DNA of 64,000 nt from Burkholderia vietnamiensis LMG 10929 (GCF_000959445.1 NZ_CP009630.1:1860001-1924000); one strand, 5' to 3'; counted from the first letter of the stretch, positions 16,467 to 26,308 are shown. Translations and numbers: made by a program. The notes: generated from the sequence alone by a model not told the origin.

Positions 16467-18281
16467 TTACACGGTGCCGAGCAGGCCCTGCGGCCGGAAC
16501 CGGACGAGCAGCACCAGCACGACGCCGTAGATCAGCATCCGATAGTCGGCCGCCCAGCGGAACAGCTCGGGCAGCCCGATCAGCGCAACCGCGCCGACGA
16601 TACCGCCAAGCACGTTGCCGAGCCCGCCGAGGATCACCATCGTCAACGCAAGGATCGAGACCTGCGAATCGAAGGTCTGGTGATTGATATAGCTGTACAG
16701 ATGCGCGGCGATTCCGCCGCTCACGCCGGCCGCCACGCCGCCGACCGCGAATGCGATCGCCTTGTAGCGATTCGGCGCGATGCCGTGCGCGCGTGCGGCG
16801 ACGTCGTCCTCGCGCACCGCGCGCAGCGTACGGCCGAGATGCGAGCGCAGCAGCCGCACCTGCAGCAGCGCCAGCACGACGAGCACCGCGAGTGCGAACC
16901 AGTACGCGGCGCGCGCGGTGCTCGCCCACGGCAGCGGCGCGATGCCGGTGATGCCGAGCGGGCCGCGCGTGAGACCGTCCCAGTTCAGGATCACGAGGCT
17001 CACCACTTCGCCGATGCCGAGCGTCGCGATCGACACGTAGTGGCCGCGCAAGCGGAATGCCGGATAGACGAGCAGCGTGCCGAGCGCCGCGGTGATCGCG
17101 CCCGCACACGGGATCGTCACAGCCGGCGACCAGCCGAGATCCGACGACAGCAGCGCCGATGCATACGCGCCGATCACGAGCAGCGCCGCATGGCCGAGCG
17201 AGATCTGCCCGACCGTGCCGGCCACCAGCGTGAGGCTCAGTGCGAGCAGCCCATACAGCCACGCGTTGGTCAGTGTCTGCAGCACATACGGCGACGCGCC
17301 GAGCCACGGCAGCGCGGCAGCCAGCACGATCAGCGCCGCGACGGCCGGGCGCGGCACGCGTACGTGCCTCGCAGCGGCGAGGAAGGTGCCGGTCATCGGC
17401 TCGGGCGGCAGCGCGCGCTTCGCGCTGAACAGCCCGTTCGGCCGCCATACCAGGAACACGATCAGCAGCCCGAACGCGAACAGGTCGCGATAGCTCGTCC
17501 CGAACAGCGCGACGCCGTAGCTTTCGACGAGACCGAGCAGCAGGCTGCCCGCAATCGCGCCCGGCACGTTGCCGAGCCCGCCGATCAGCAGCGCGACCAC
17601 GCCCTTGAGCGTCGCCTGGAAGCCCATCGCAGGATCGATGCTGTTGTAGTACATGCCGACCAGCAGCCCGCTAACGCCGCCGAGCGCGCATGCGATTGCG
17701 AACACGGCCTGGTTCACGCGATCGACGTCGACGCCCATTTGCAGCGCCGCGTCGCGGTCCTGCGCAGTGGCGCGCACGGCCCAGCCGAGCCGCGTGAAGC
17801 GCAGGAATCCGTACAGCAGTGCGGCCGCCGCGATGCCGATGCCCGCGATCAGCAGGTCGAGCGCGCCGAGCGTCGCGCCCGCGATCCGCACGTGCCAGTC
17901 GGGCAACGGCGTCGGCACGGCGCGCGGATCGGCGCCGAACACGAGCTGCGCGAGCTGATCGAGGATGAAACTGATGCCGATCGTCGCGAGCAGCGGCGCG
18001 ATCCGCGCCGCGTGGCGCAACGGCCGCAGTCCGATGCGCTCGATCGCGATGCCGAGCGCCGCGCAGCCCGCGACCACCGCCGCGAGCGCGACGGGCAGCG
18101 GCAGGCCGAAGCGCGTCAGGCACAGCCAGCCGACGAACGCGCCCACCATGTAGACCGAGCCGTGCGCGAAGTTGATCAGATGCGACACGCCGAAGATCAA
18201 CGCGAGCCCGACCGCGAGCAACGCGTAGATGTTGCCGACGATGAGACCGTTGAGCGTGTAGTCGAGCCAGGAAGCCATCAC
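16467..18281 (-). CDS. fused LivH-LivM permease of a branched-chain amino-acid-type ABC transporter
   Basis: A 604-residue inner-membrane protein that joins two permeases normally made separately. Residues about 1-290 are LivH-like ([20 protein letters not shown], then [19 protein letters not shown] and the EAA-like loop [20 protein letters not shown]). Residues about 310-600 are LivM-like ([19 protein letters not shown] and [20 protein letters not shown]). Both halves retain their cytoplasmic coupling loops, so the single chain can form the complete transmembrane channel. A linker near residues 285-310 ([10 protein letters not shown]) connects them. It works with the LivG/LivF-like ATPases and the binding protein in the same operon. 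The ligand may be an amino acid, amide, urea or an aromatic acid. Confidence 0.92.
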   Translation of the reverse strand: MMASWLDYTLNGLIVGNIYALLAVGLALIFGVSHLINFAHGSVYMVGAFVGWLCLTRFGLPLPVALAAVVAGCAALGIAIERIGLRPLRHAARIAPLLATIGISFILDQLAQLVFGADPRAVPTPLPDWHVRIAGATLGALDLLIAGIGIAAAALLYGFLRFTRLGWAVRATAQDRDAALQMGVDVDRVNQAVFAIACALGGVSGLLVGMYYNSIDPAMGFQATLKGVVALLIGGLGNVPGAIAGSLLLGLVESYGVALFGTSYRDLFAFGLLIVFLVWRPNGLFSAKRALPPEPMTGTFLAAARHVRVPRPAVAALIVLAAALPWLGASPYVLQTLTNAWLYGLLALSLTLVAGTVGQISLGHAALLVIGAYASALLSSDLGWSPAVTIPCAGAITAALGTLLVYPAFRLRGHYVSIATLGIGEVVSLVILNWDGLTRGPLGITGIAPLPWASTARAAYWFALAVLVVLALLQVRLLRSHLGRTLRAVREDDVAARAHGIAPNRYKAIAFAVGGVAAGVSGGIAAHLYSYINHQTFDSQVSILALTMVILGGLGNVLGGIVGAVALIGLPELFRWAADYRMLIYGVVLVLLVRFRPQGLLGTV

Positions 18282-18323
18282 GATACGTCCGTCGAAAGCA
18301 TGCGGGTCAGGGCGCGCGCTGGA

Positions 18324-19517
18324 TCAGCGCGCGGCGAGCTGCGGCTTCGCGCCGTCCCACAGCGCCCACTGCCCCTGCTTCACCACGAGATAGACGGTGC
18401 GGGCGCCCGCGACACGGCGCGTCTGCGGGTCGAAGCGCACCTTGCCGAAGATCACGCTCGGCACGTCGCTCACCTTCGCGAAGCCGTCGTGCGCGGCCGC
18501 ACGCGTGGTCCCGTAGCGGCGCAGCACGTCGGCCGACAGGATCAGCGCGTCGTACGCGCGCGCCACGAACGAATCGGGATCCGCATGATATTTCGCGCGA
18601 TAGCGCTGCACGAACGCCTGCACTTCCGGACGCGGTTCGGCCGGGAAAAAGTTCGACTCGGTATAGACGCCTTCCACGGCCGTGCCGCCCAGTTCGAGGA
18701 ATTTCGGCGAATACACGGAGCCGACCGCCGCGATCGGCAACGCGAGGCCCGCGCTACGCGCCTGACGCACGATCTGCGCGCCGTCGGCGTAATACGAGAT
18801 CAGCACGATCGAATCGGGCTTCGACGCACCGATGCGCACGAGCGTCGAGCGGAAGTCCTTCTCCGCCGGCTGGTAGCCTTCGGCCGCGACGACCTGCGCG
18901 CCGAGCCCCGCCGCCGCCTTCGCGAAGATGTCCTTGCTCGTGCGGCCCCAGTCGGTGTTCAGGTACAGCACCGCAATCCGCTTGAAGCCGAGCTCCTTCA
19001 CCGCGTAACGCGCCAGCAGCGGCTGCTCCTCGGCCTGACTGAGCGCGGTGCTCCACAGGTAGTCGCCGCCCTTCGTGAAATCGGGATGCGAATTCGTGAA
19101 GCCGAACTGAATCAGCTGCCCGCGCTGGTAGATCGGCGACGCGGCCATCGACGTCGCGCTGGAGAAGTCGCCGAGCTCGATCACGATGCGCGGATCGGCG
19201 ACGAACTTCTGCGCGATCGCGACCGCTTGGCGCGGGTCGCTGCGGCTGTCCTGGAAATCCACCGCGAGCGGGCGGCCATGGATGCCGCCGCTGCCGTTGA
19301 TCTCGTCGAGCGCGAGATCGAAGCCGCGCTTCCATTGCTCGCCGTATTGCGCGTCCTGCCCGGTGAGCGGTCCGCTCACGCCGATCACCAGCGGCTCGCC
19401 CGATACGCCCGCGGCGAGCGCGCCGCCCGTCGACAAACCCCATGCGGCAGCCAGCGCCGCAACCGTGCCCAGTGCGCGCCGCCATGCGCCGCGTGTGTCG
19501 ATGCCCGATACCTTCAT
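18324..19517 (-). CDS. Liv-type ABC transporter substrate-binding protein
   Basis: A 397-residue periplasmic binding protein of the Peripla_BP_6 family. A signal peptide of about 36 residues ends in GGALA. The mature part starts with PLVIGVSGPLTGQDAQYG and contains LALDEINGSGGIHGRPL and DFQDSRSDPRQAV, which are the family's first-domain motifs. It is the first gene of the operon with the fused permease and the two ATPases and determines the transported ligand. Upstream, across 355 bp, lies a divergent LysR-monooxygenase operon, which suggests the imported compound is oxidised by those enzymes. The ligand is not predictable from the sequence. Confidence 0.92.
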   Translation of the reverse strand: MKVSGIDTRGAWRRALGTVAALAAAWGLSTGGALAAGVSGEPLVIGVSGPLTGQDAQYGEQWKRGFDLALDEINGSGGIHGRPLAVDFQDSRSDPRQAVAIAQKFVADPRIVIELGDFSSATSMAASPIYQRGQLIQFGFTNSHPDFTKGGDYLWSTALSQAEEQPLLARYAVKELGFKRIAVLYLNTDWGRTSKDIFAKAAAGLGAQVVAAEGYQPAEKDFRSTLVRIGASKPDSIVLISYYADGAQIVRQARSAGLALPIAAVGSVYSPKFLELGGTAVEGVYTESNFFPAEPRPEVQAFVQRYRAKYHADPDSFVARAYDALILSADVLRRYGTTRAAAHDGFAKVSDVPSVIFGKVRFDPQTRRVAGARTVYLVVKQGQWALWDGAKPQLAAR

Positions 19518-19872
19518 ACGCCCCCCAGCCGTCCGCCAATCGAAAAGAGTGACGGCATGTAACCATCTGCCTCAGGGCGTTCCAACGAAGTTTTGCGCAT
19601 ATCGATATCGCACGCGGCGCGAAGCCGAACGCGTGCGTCGATGCATCGGCGTGCGGCGCACATGCACGGCGCGTGCGTACGCGGCGCAGCGCTTTGATTC
19701 GATTGAGGTTCGACATGCGCGGCCGTGCGGGACCGGCACGCATGCACGTAATCGAACTCCGCGCGGTGCGCCCGCGCTTCGCACTTTTCGCGCTGTCGAT
19801 AGCAAAAATCATTATATGAATCACGCATGCTTGCGCTCCTACAATGCGCACATTGCATCATCGGAACGCGCC
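19518..19872. promoter_or_regulatory. divergent promoter region between the transporter and LysR operons
   Basis: A 355-bp gap shared by two operons. It contains the palindrome ATATCGATAT (19599-19608), a reasonable operator candidate for the LysR protein, and TACAAT (19840-19845), a good -10 box 28 bp before the LysR start, although no strong -35 box is visible. Around 19800-19820 the sequence is AT-rich. No gene is seen in it. Confidence 0.4.
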
Positions 19873-20913
19873 ATGGAGTTGCATCAACTCGAAGCATTTT
19901 CGGCGGTCATGTCGGCCGGCAGCGTCACCGGCGCGGGCGAACTGCTCGGCCGTTCGCAGCCGGCCGTCACGCGGCAGATCCAGGAGCTCGAAGCCGATCT
20001 CGGCTATGCGCTGTTCGACCGGCACGGCCCCCGCGTCACGCCGACGCGCCGCGCGTTCCTGCTCTACGACGAAGTCGAGCGTTCGCTCGTCGGCCTGCGC
20101 GCGATCGAAGCGCGGGCGCGCGCACTCGGCGACGAAACGGCCGAGCCCGTGCGCATCGCGGCCACGCCTTCGCTCGCGGCCGCGCTCGTGCCGGCCGCGC
20201 TCGCCGCGCTGCCCGACGGCGCGCACGCGCCGCATTACCAGCTGCGCAGCGAATCGGCCGAACACGTCGTGCACGAAGTGCTGGCAGGCACCGCCGATAT
20301 CGGCGTCGTCACGTTGCCGATCGCGCATGCCGGGCTCGACGTGCACTGGATCGCGCAAGCCCGTTGCGTCGCCGTGCTGGCCGCGGCCGATCCGCTCGCG
20401 ACCAAGCCGCGTATCGCACTGCGCGATCTCGCGCGGCGCCGCATCGTGACGGTCGCGAACCGGCACCGGCTGCGCCAGCGCATCGATGCGGCGTTGGCCG
20501 CAGCACGTGTCGACGTCCGTGTATTCGTCGAGACCAACGCATCGCTGAATGCCGTGATGGCCGCGCGCGCCGCGCTCGGGATCGCGATCGTCGATCCGGC
20601 AACGGGCGTCGCACTGCCGGTCGAAGGCGTCGTCGTACGCCCGCTCGATGCGGACATACCGTTTGCGTTCGGCGTCGCGACGCCGGCCGGCAAGCCGCGC
20701 ACGGCCGCCGTCGACGCGCTGCTCGACGCGCTGCAGCGCACGACGCGCACACTCCTCGACGGCGTGATCTTTCACGATGCATCTGTGCACGACGCGTGGA
20801 TGCGCGGCGACCGGCCGCGCACCGACGGCGACGCGCGCCCGGCTCGCGCGACGCGCCCTACCCGATCGACCCGCACCGCGCACGCGCGCGGCGCCCGCAA
20901 GGAGGCCGCATGA
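19873..20913 (+). CDS. LysR-family transcriptional regulator
   Basis: A 346-residue regulator. The N-terminal winged helix-turn-helix (about 1-60) starts MELHQLEAFSAVMSAGSVTGAG and continues RSQPAVTRQIQELEADLGYALFDR; the effector domain follows to about residue 300. The last 40 residues are a low-complexity Arg/Ala/Thr tail, unusual for the family. The stop codon overlaps the monooxygenase ATG (ATGA), so the regulator is the first cistron of the operon it probably controls, rather than being divergent from it. It likely also acts on the divergent transporter operon through the shared 355-bp region. Confidence 0.9.
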   Translation: MELHQLEAFSAVMSAGSVTGAGELLGRSQPAVTRQIQELEADLGYALFDRHGPRVTPTRRAFLLYDEVERSLVGLRAIEARARALGDETAEPVRIAATPSLAAALVPAALAALPDGAHAPHYQLRSESAEHVVHEVLAGTADIGVVTLPIAHAGLDVHWIAQARCVAVLAAADPLATKPRIALRDLARRRIVTVANRHRLRQRIDAALAAARVDVRVFVETNASLNAVMAARAALGIAIVDPATGVALPVEGVVVRPLDADIPFAFGVATPAGKPRTAAVDALLDALQRTTRTLLDGVIFHDASVHDAWMRGDRPRTDGDARPARATRPTRSTRTAHARGARKEAA

Positions 20914-22394
20914 CGGCGACGCCCGACACACTCGCGGCACTGGAAGCACGTGTCGAGCAGGACCTGCGCTGGCTCGACCTGCCCCCGCCGTCGTGGGTGC
21001 CGCCGCGCGAGGTCGACGGTGCGCGCGTACTCGACGTCGCGATCGTCGGCGGCGGCATGGCAGGGCTCGCGGCGTCGGCCGAGCTGCGTCTGCTCGGCAT
21101 CGACAACCAATGCGTGATCGACCGCGCGCCGGCCGGCTACGAAGGCCCGTGGGTCACCTTCGCGCGGATGGAGACGTTGCGCTCGCCAAAGCAGCTCGCC
21201 GGCCCCGCGCTCGGGCTCCCCGCACTGACCTTTCGCGCGTGGTTCGAAGCCTGCCACGGCCGCGACGCATGGGATGCGCTCTACAAGATCCCGCGCACGC
21301 AGTGGATGGACTATCTGCGCTGGTACCGCCGCGTGCTCGACCTGTCGGTGCACAACGACACCACGCTCGTCGCACTGCGCCCGCGTGACGACGGCCTGCT
21401 TGCGCTCGACTTGCAAGCGAGCGGCGCAACGCGGACGGTGCTCGCGCGTCACGTCGTACTGGCGACCGGCCGCGACGGACTCGGCGGCCCGTACGTTCCG
21501 CCCGTCGCGCAACGCGTGCCGCGCACGCGCTGGGCGCATTCGTCCGAGCCGATCGATTTCGCGGCGCTCGCCAGCAAGCGCGTCGGCGTGGTGGGCGCGG
21601 GCGCGTCCGCGTTCGACAATGCCGGTACCGCACTCGAGGCAGGCGCCGCTCGCGTCGACCTGCTGTTCCGTCGCGCGGACATTCCGCGCATCAACAAGCT
21701 GACCGGCATCGGCAGCCCGGGCCTCGTGCATGGCTTCGCCGCGCTCGACGACGCGACGAAGTGGCGCTTCATGCACTATGCGCTGACGTCGCAGACACCG
21801 CCGCCGCGCGAGAGCGTGCTGCGCGTGTCGCGGCACCCGCACGCGTACTTCCATGCGGCCAGCCCGATCGAAACGCTGGTCGACGCTCATGACGGGCTGC
21901 AGGTCGTCACGCCGCGCGGTCGCTACACGGTCGATTTCCTGATCTTCGCGACGGGCTTCCATTCCGATTGGACCACGCGCACGGAATTCGCATCGTTCGG
22001 GCCGCATGTGCGGCGCTGGAAGGATCGCTACCAACCGCCGCCCGGCACCTGGCTCGACGAACTCGCCGAGTCGCCCGATCTCGGTCCCGCGTTCGCGTTC
22101 CAGGAACGCGAGCGCGGCGCATGCCCAGCCGTCACGCGCATCCACTGCTTCAACAATGCGGCGAGTCTGAGCCACGGCAAGCTGTCCGGCGACATCCCCG
22201 CGATCAGCGCGGGCGCGGGACGGCTCGCGCGCGGCATCGCGAGCCGGCTGTTCGACGACGATCGCGACCGCCACTACGACGCGCTCGTCGCGTTCGCCAA
22301 CGCGGAGCTGCATGGCGACGAATGGCGCGACGCCGACGCGTGGACGGCGCCTTCCACGACACCCGTGACCACCGGAACCCACCACGATGATTGA
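20910..22394 (+). CDS. flavin-containing monooxygenase-like FAD/NAD(P)-binding oxidoreductase
   Basis: A 494-residue flavoprotein. An N-terminal extension of about 40 residues precedes the FAD-binding Rossmann motif VAIVGGGMAGLAASAEL; a second dinucleotide motif, VGVVGAGASAFDNAGTAL (about residue 228 on), should bind NADPH. LIFATGFHSDW matches the C-terminal ATG motif of FMO and Baeyer-Villiger-type enzymes. It would hydroxylate or oxygenate a small molecule. The gene overlaps LysR upstream by 4 nt and the CMD protein downstream by 8 nt, so the four genes are tightly coupled. The pairing with two carboxymuconolactone decarboxylase-fold proteins suggests peroxide handling or a further catabolic step. 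The substrate is unknown. Confidence 0.85.
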   Translation: MTATPDTLAALEARVEQDLRWLDLPPPSWVPPREVDGARVLDVAIVGGGMAGLAASAELRLLGIDNQCVIDRAPAGYEGPWVTFARMETLRSPKQLAGPALGLPALTFRAWFEACHGRDAWDALYKIPRTQWMDYLRWYRRVLDLSVHNDTTLVALRPRDDGLLALDLQASGATRTVLARHVVLATGRDGLGGPYVPPVAQRVPRTRWAHSSEPIDFAALASKRVGVVGAGASAFDNAGTALEAGAARVDLLFRRADIPRINKLTGIGSPGLVHGFAALDDATKWRFMHYALTSQTPPPRESVLRVSRHPHAYFHAASPIETLVDAHDGLQVVTPRGRYTVDFLIFATGFHSDWTTRTEFASFGPHVRRWKDRYQPPPGTWLDELAESPDLGPAFAFQERERGACPAVTRIHCFNNAASLSHGKLSGDIPAISAGAGRLARGIASRLFDDDRDRHYDALVAFANAELHGDEWRDADAWTAPSTTPVTTGTHHDD

Positions 22395-22917
22395 TACCCA
22401 ACCGCCGGCCGCCGCGCCGGATACGATCGACGCGGTCGCCGGGCTGCGCGACGACAGTCCGGTCGCCGCACTGCGCCGCGCGCGCGAGAAGGTGCTGCGC
22501 CATACGCAGTTGAGCGAAGCCGCGCTGTTCGATGCCGCGCTGCCCGATCTTTCGCTCATCGAGCGTCTGCATGCGGCGCGCTACGTCGCGCAGCGATCGA
22601 GTGCGCACGCACTCGCCGCGACCTACCACGCGCGGCTGATCGAGGCGGGCGGCACGCCGGACGACATCGCGCGCGCCGACGCCGACGCATTCGATGCGCT
22701 GCCGCGCCGTCTGGGTGCGCTGCTCGCGCATGCGCGGCGCCTGACGCTGTCGCCCGTCGACGCACACGCGTCCGATCTCGCCGCACTGAAGTCGGCGGGA
22801 TTCACGACGGCGGCAATCGTTGCGTTGTCGCAGCTCGTCGCGTTCGTCGCGTATCAGCTGCGCGTCGCGGCGGCGGCCAGCGCGTTGCACACGCGCGTCG
22901 CGCGGGAGGCCGCATGA
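22387..22917 (+). CDS. CMD domain protein (Avi_7170-type)
   Basis: A 176-residue all-helical protein of the carboxymuconolactone decarboxylase fold. The layout LSLIERLHAARYVAQRS ... HARLIEAGG ... LAALKSAGFTTAAIVALSQLVAFVAYQLRV resembles the group I recall as the Avi_7170 family. It has no cysteine at all, so it cannot use the AhpD-type CxxC redox chemistry. Its start lies inside the monooxygenase gene and its stop overlaps the start of the AhpD-like gene, a pairing typical of this family. It probably forms a complex with, or is a non-catalytic partner of, the next protein; this is inferred from adjacency. Confidence 0.8.
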   Translation: MIDTQPPAAAPDTIDAVAGLRDDSPVAALRRAREKVLRHTQLSEAALFDAALPDLSLIERLHAARYVAQRSSAHALAATYHARLIEAGGTPDDIARADADAFDALPRRLGALLAHARRLTLSPVDAHASDLAALKSAGFTTAAIVALSQLVAFVAYQLRVAAAASALHTRVAREAA

Positions 22918-23510
22918 CCACGGTCACCTCCCACGGCTTCACGTCCGACACGCTCGGCTGGCGTGCGTGGCTCGATACGGTGCCGCTCGAACGCGCCACC
23001 GCGGAGCAGCTCGACGTGCTCGAGGCGAGCCATCCGCACGCAAAGACGTCCGACTATTACCTGCTGCTCGTGCATCAGCCCGAGATCCTGCGGCAACGCT
23101 CGGCCGTGTTCAACGCGATCATGTACGGCCCCGGCGGACTGTCGCGCGCGGAGCGGGAACTGGCGAGCACGGTGGTGTCGCGTGTGAATGGCTGCGTGTA
23201 CTGCGCATCGGTCCATGCGCAACGCTTCACGCAGCTCGCGAAACGCAGCGATTCGATCGAGCAGGTATTTGAAGACCCATCGACGGCGGGGACGAACGCG
23301 CGCGAACGCGCGATCGTCCGCTATGCGATCGCGCTAACCGAGCGGCCCGACACGGTGGACGACAGCGACATCGCCGCGCTCGAGGCCGCGGGACTCGCTC
23401 ATGACGAAATACTCGACCTGTCGCATGCGATCGCGATCTTCGCGTGGGCGAACCGCTTGATGCTGACGCTCGGCGAACCGGTGTTTCCGCAGGCCACGAC
23501 GAACACTTGA
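22914..23510 (+). CDS. alkylhydroperoxidase domain protein (AhpD-like, Avi_7169-type)
   Basis: A 198-residue AhpD-fold protein. LSRAERELASTVVSRVNGCVYCASVHAQRF holds the conserved Glu, the redox pair CVYC and the following His that define active AhpD-like peroxidases. The second half (IVRYAIALTERPDTVDDSDIAALEAAGLAHDEILDLSHAIAIFAWANR) is the usual helical tail. It would reduce peroxides or act as a thiol-dependent reductase. It is the last gene of the overlapping LysR-monooxygenase-CMD-AhpD operon. Removal of hydroperoxide leaked from the flavin monooxygenase is a sensible hypothesis, not a demonstrated role. Confidence 0.85.
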   Translation: MTTVTSHGFTSDTLGWRAWLDTVPLERATAEQLDVLEASHPHAKTSDYYLLLVHQPEILRQRSAVFNAIMYGPGGLSRAERELASTVVSRVNGCVYCASVHAQRFTQLAKRSDSIEQVFEDPSTAGTNARERAIVRYAIALTERPDTVDDSDIAALEAAGLAHDEILDLSHAIAIFAWANRLMLTLGEPVFPQATTNT

Positions 23511-23520
23511 CGGTGGCGCT

Positions 23521-23538
23521 GCTCGCCGGCCGGCGAGC
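23521..23538. terminator. palindrome between convergent operons, weak terminator candidate
   Basis: GCTCGCCGGCCGGCGAGC is a perfect 18-bp palindrome located 10 bp after the AhpD-like gene and 27 bp before the end of the convergent Hsp70 gene. It could form a hairpin on either strand, but no T-tract follows on either side, so factor-independent termination is doubtful. Confidence 0.3.
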
Positions 23539-23564
23539 CGTCGATGCGGCGCCCGGCCGTTCGC

Positions 23565-26303
23565 TCAACCCTCCAGCAGCTTCAACCCCGCCGGCAACGT
23601 CTCCCCGAACACGCGCGCCGTGTCCGCTTCATCGAACGCGATCGCTTCGCGCACCATGTCGATCCAGGCGGCCGACGCGTTCGCCGCCGACAGCCGCTTG
23701 ATCACCGCCGCACGCGTGTCGTCCGCCAGATCGCGTTCGCGATCGCCGGTCATCCGCGCGATCTGCGCGACCGCGAACGCCGCCGGTTCGACCTGCTTCC
23801 AGTCGAGCGCGAACAGCGCATCGAGCCAGCGCTGCGCGACGTCGGCCGGCACGACGCTGTGCGCGCTGCCGTAGAACGGCCGCCGCGCGCCGATGCGCCC
23901 GAGCGCCCACGCGCACAGCGTGCGCTCGGCCGGCTTCTGCAACTGCGCGATCAACCGCTCGCCCAGCTCCACCTTGCGCTCGACCGGCAATCGCTCGAGC
24001 GACGCGGACAAGCGCGTCATGTCGGCCGGCCCGACCTTGGCCGGGTCGAACGGCAGCTTGCGGCGCTTGTCGTCGGACGGTTCGAGGAACGCGATCGCGT
24101 CGCGCACCTGCGCCTGCGCATCGTCGTCGAGACCGCCGGCCGCACGCCGCCACAGCGTCCACCATTCGGACCACACCTGCGCGTCGTTCACGTACTGGAT
24201 CCCGTCGTCGAACAGCGGCCACAGCTGCTCGATGCGCCACGCGTCGAGCGGATGGCCGAAGCCAGGACGCACGCAATAGCCGGCGAGGTTCAGCCACGCG
24301 CGCTCGTGATCGGCCGAACGGCGGCGGCGACGCGCACGCGCGAGCAACGCGTCGAACAGCTCGCGCGCGAGCGCGACGTCCCACTCGTCGCGCGGGCCGA
24401 GCACCTGCTCCAGTTGCGCGCGCAACCGCCGCGTGTCCTTCGGCTCGACGTTCGCCGCCTTGCCGCCGAACGAGCGGTCGATCAACTCGATCGCCTGATC
24501 GAGCCGCGGATGGCGCGCGGGCCCGTCGACATCGCCGGGGCTGGGCGCATCGCCGCGCAGCTGGAATTCGAGCCGCCAGCGCCGCGACGCATCGTCGGTC
24601 GCGATGCAGTGCATTTCGAGCGTGCCGACCTCGGTCAGCGACGCGGTGAGCTTCACCGGTGTTTCGCGTGCGCCGCCGCCCGCCTGCCGGTCGATGACCG
24701 TCGCGATCGGCGGCAGCCGCACGAAGTCGCCGCCGGCGAGTTCGACGAGATCGCCGGGCCGATAGACCGTGTCGGCGACCGTCGACACCAGATGGAACCG
24801 CACCGGCTGTCCGAGCTGCAGCGCGAACGTGCGCGCATCGAGCCGGAGCTCGCGGCCTTCGTCGGTGCCGCGCGGCAACAGACACACGCCGCGCGGCGCG
24901 GCGGCGGCATCGCCGTCGTCGTCCAGCACGAGGAAATAGCTGCGCGCGGAGCCGCCGCCGATGCGCGGTGCATGCCCGCCGCGCGCGAGCCCATAGGCCA
25001 CCGCGCCGCGTGCGACCGCCACGTCCGGATGCGCGTTGTGCAGCACGTCGAGCGGCGCGCCGCGCCATGCGCCGAGCGTCTGCGCGAGGCGGCCGGCGAG
25101 CGCGTCCGCGCGGAACACGCCGCCGTTGAGCAGCAGCGTGTCGGGCAGCGGCCCCTGCGCGTGACGATTCAGGAACGCGGCGACGTGGCGCGTGACGGCC
25201 GGATCGCTCGCGTACGGCAAGCCGAACTCGACGATCGCGGCGCGCGTGCGGCGCGGCATGTCGTTCGCGTCGACCTGCGGGAAGAAACCGTCGACGACGA
25301 TCTGCTCGACTTCCGCGCGCGTCAGCTCGGTCGAACGCGCGCCGCCGACGAGCCGGCTGCCCGCGCCGAGCAGCGTCACGGTGACGGACGCCGGCGCAGC
25401 GGCGCCGAGCAGCCGCTCCTTGGCCGCGCGGCAACGTTCGACGAGCTGCGACAGGCTCGCGGCCGACAGCCGCGTGCCGGGCTCGGTCAGGCGCGGCTCG
25501 ACCAGGCGCGCGAGCGCGAGGTCCATGTTGTCGCCGCCGAGCATCAGGTGATTGCCGACACCCACGCGCGTGAAGGTCGGTTCGCCATCGTCGCCCGGCG
25601 CGACGTCGACGAGCGTCAGATCGGTCGTACCGCCGCCGACGTCGCAGATCAGCACGCGCCGCGGCGCGGCGAAGGTATCGCGCAACGTCGCGCGCTGACC
25701 GTACAGCCAGTCGTAGAACGCGGCCTGCGGCTCCTCCAGCAAGCGCAACGCCGGCAGTTGCGCGCGCCGCGCGGCTTCGACCGTCAACGCACGCGCGCCG
25801 TCGTCGAACGACGCGGGCACGGTCAGAATGACGTCCTGCTGCGCGAGCGGCGCATCGGGGAAGTGTGCGTCCCAGGCCGCGCGCACGTGCGCGAGGTAGC
25901 TCGCGCTCGCATCGACCGGCGACACCTTGGCGACGCCGTCGGCGCCGCCCCACGGCAGGATCGCCGCGAGCCGGTCCACCGCTGCGTTCGACAGCCAGCT
26001 CTTCGCGCTGCTGACGAGCCGGCCCGGCACCTGTGCGCCGAGCGTGCGCGCGTAGCGGCCGATCACGGCCGGCACGGCGTCGGCCGCATTGCCGGCCGTC
26101 CACGGCAGCGCGATCGCGTCGGCCGGCAGTTCGCCGGCCGCCGGGTGATAGCGCACCGACGGCAGCAGCGGCTGCGCAGCCACCGCGCCGGGGCCGACCA
26201 GCTGCTCGACGTCGAACACGCGGATCGCGTCGAAGCCGGCCTCGACGTACGCGACGACGGTGTTGCTGGTGCCGAGGTCGATACCGACCGTATAGCGCTT
26301 CAT
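23565..26303 (-). CDS. Hsp70-family protein with long DUF3731-type C-terminus
   Basis: A 912-residue Hsp70 relative. The actin-like ATPase domain shows phosphate-1 VGIDLGTSNTVVAYVE (residues 5-20), phosphate-2 ICDVGGGTTDLTLVDV and the adenosine motif LLNGGVFRADAL, in which NGGVF replaces the VGGSTRI of DnaK. From about residue 540 the sequence departs from DnaK: instead of the beta-sandwich substrate domain and lid there is a helix-rich region matching DUF3731-type Hsp70 proteins. It starts 5 nt after the stop of a second Hsp70 gene, so both are in one operon. No J-protein or GrpE gene is near. It probably acts as an ATP-driven chaperone or regulator with an unknown client. Confidence 0.9.
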   Translation of the reverse strand: MKRYTVGIDLGTSNTVVAYVEAGFDAIRVFDVEQLVGPGAVAAQPLLPSVRYHPAAGELPADAIALPWTAGNAADAVPAVIGRYARTLGAQVPGRLVSSAKSWLSNAAVDRLAAILPWGGADGVAKVSPVDASASYLAHVRAAWDAHFPDAPLAQQDVILTVPASFDDGARALTVEAARRAQLPALRLLEEPQAAFYDWLYGQRATLRDTFAAPRRVLICDVGGGTTDLTLVDVAPGDDGEPTFTRVGVGNHLMLGGDNMDLALARLVEPRLTEPGTRLSAASLSQLVERCRAAKERLLGAAAPASVTVTLLGAGSRLVGGARSTELTRAEVEQIVVDGFFPQVDANDMPRRTRAAIVEFGLPYASDPAVTRHVAAFLNRHAQGPLPDTLLLNGGVFRADALAGRLAQTLGAWRGAPLDVLHNAHPDVAVARGAVAYGLARGGHAPRIGGGSARSYFLVLDDDGDAAAAPRGVCLLPRGTDEGRELRLDARTFALQLGQPVRFHLVSTVADTVYRPGDLVELAGGDFVRLPPIATVIDRQAGGGARETPVKLTASLTEVGTLEMHCIATDDASRRWRLEFQLRGDAPSPGDVDGPARHPRLDQAIELIDRSFGGKAANVEPKDTRRLRAQLEQVLGPRDEWDVALARELFDALLARARRRRRSADHERAWLNLAGYCVRPGFGHPLDAWRIEQLWPLFDDGIQYVNDAQVWSEWWTLWRRAAGGLDDDAQAQVRDAIAFLEPSDDKRRKLPFDPAKVGPADMTRLSASLERLPVERKVELGERLIAQLQKPAERTLCAWALGRIGARRPFYGSAHSVVPADVAQRWLDALFALDWKQVEPAAFAVAQIARMTGDRERDLADDTRAAVIKRLSAANASAAWIDMVREAIAFDEADTARVFGETLPAGLKLLEG

Positions 26304-26308
26304 CGCGC

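Noticed and set aside
16413..19562. A plus-strand open frame of over 1000 codons opposite the Liv-type transporter
   Set aside because: It is antisense to clear transporter genes with correct motifs; its Arg/His/Gln-rich product has no recognisable domain.
20910..23510. Assignment to a named catabolic pathway
   Set aside because: The families suggest oxidation of an imported compound but nothing in the sequence fixes the substrate, so no pathway name was given.
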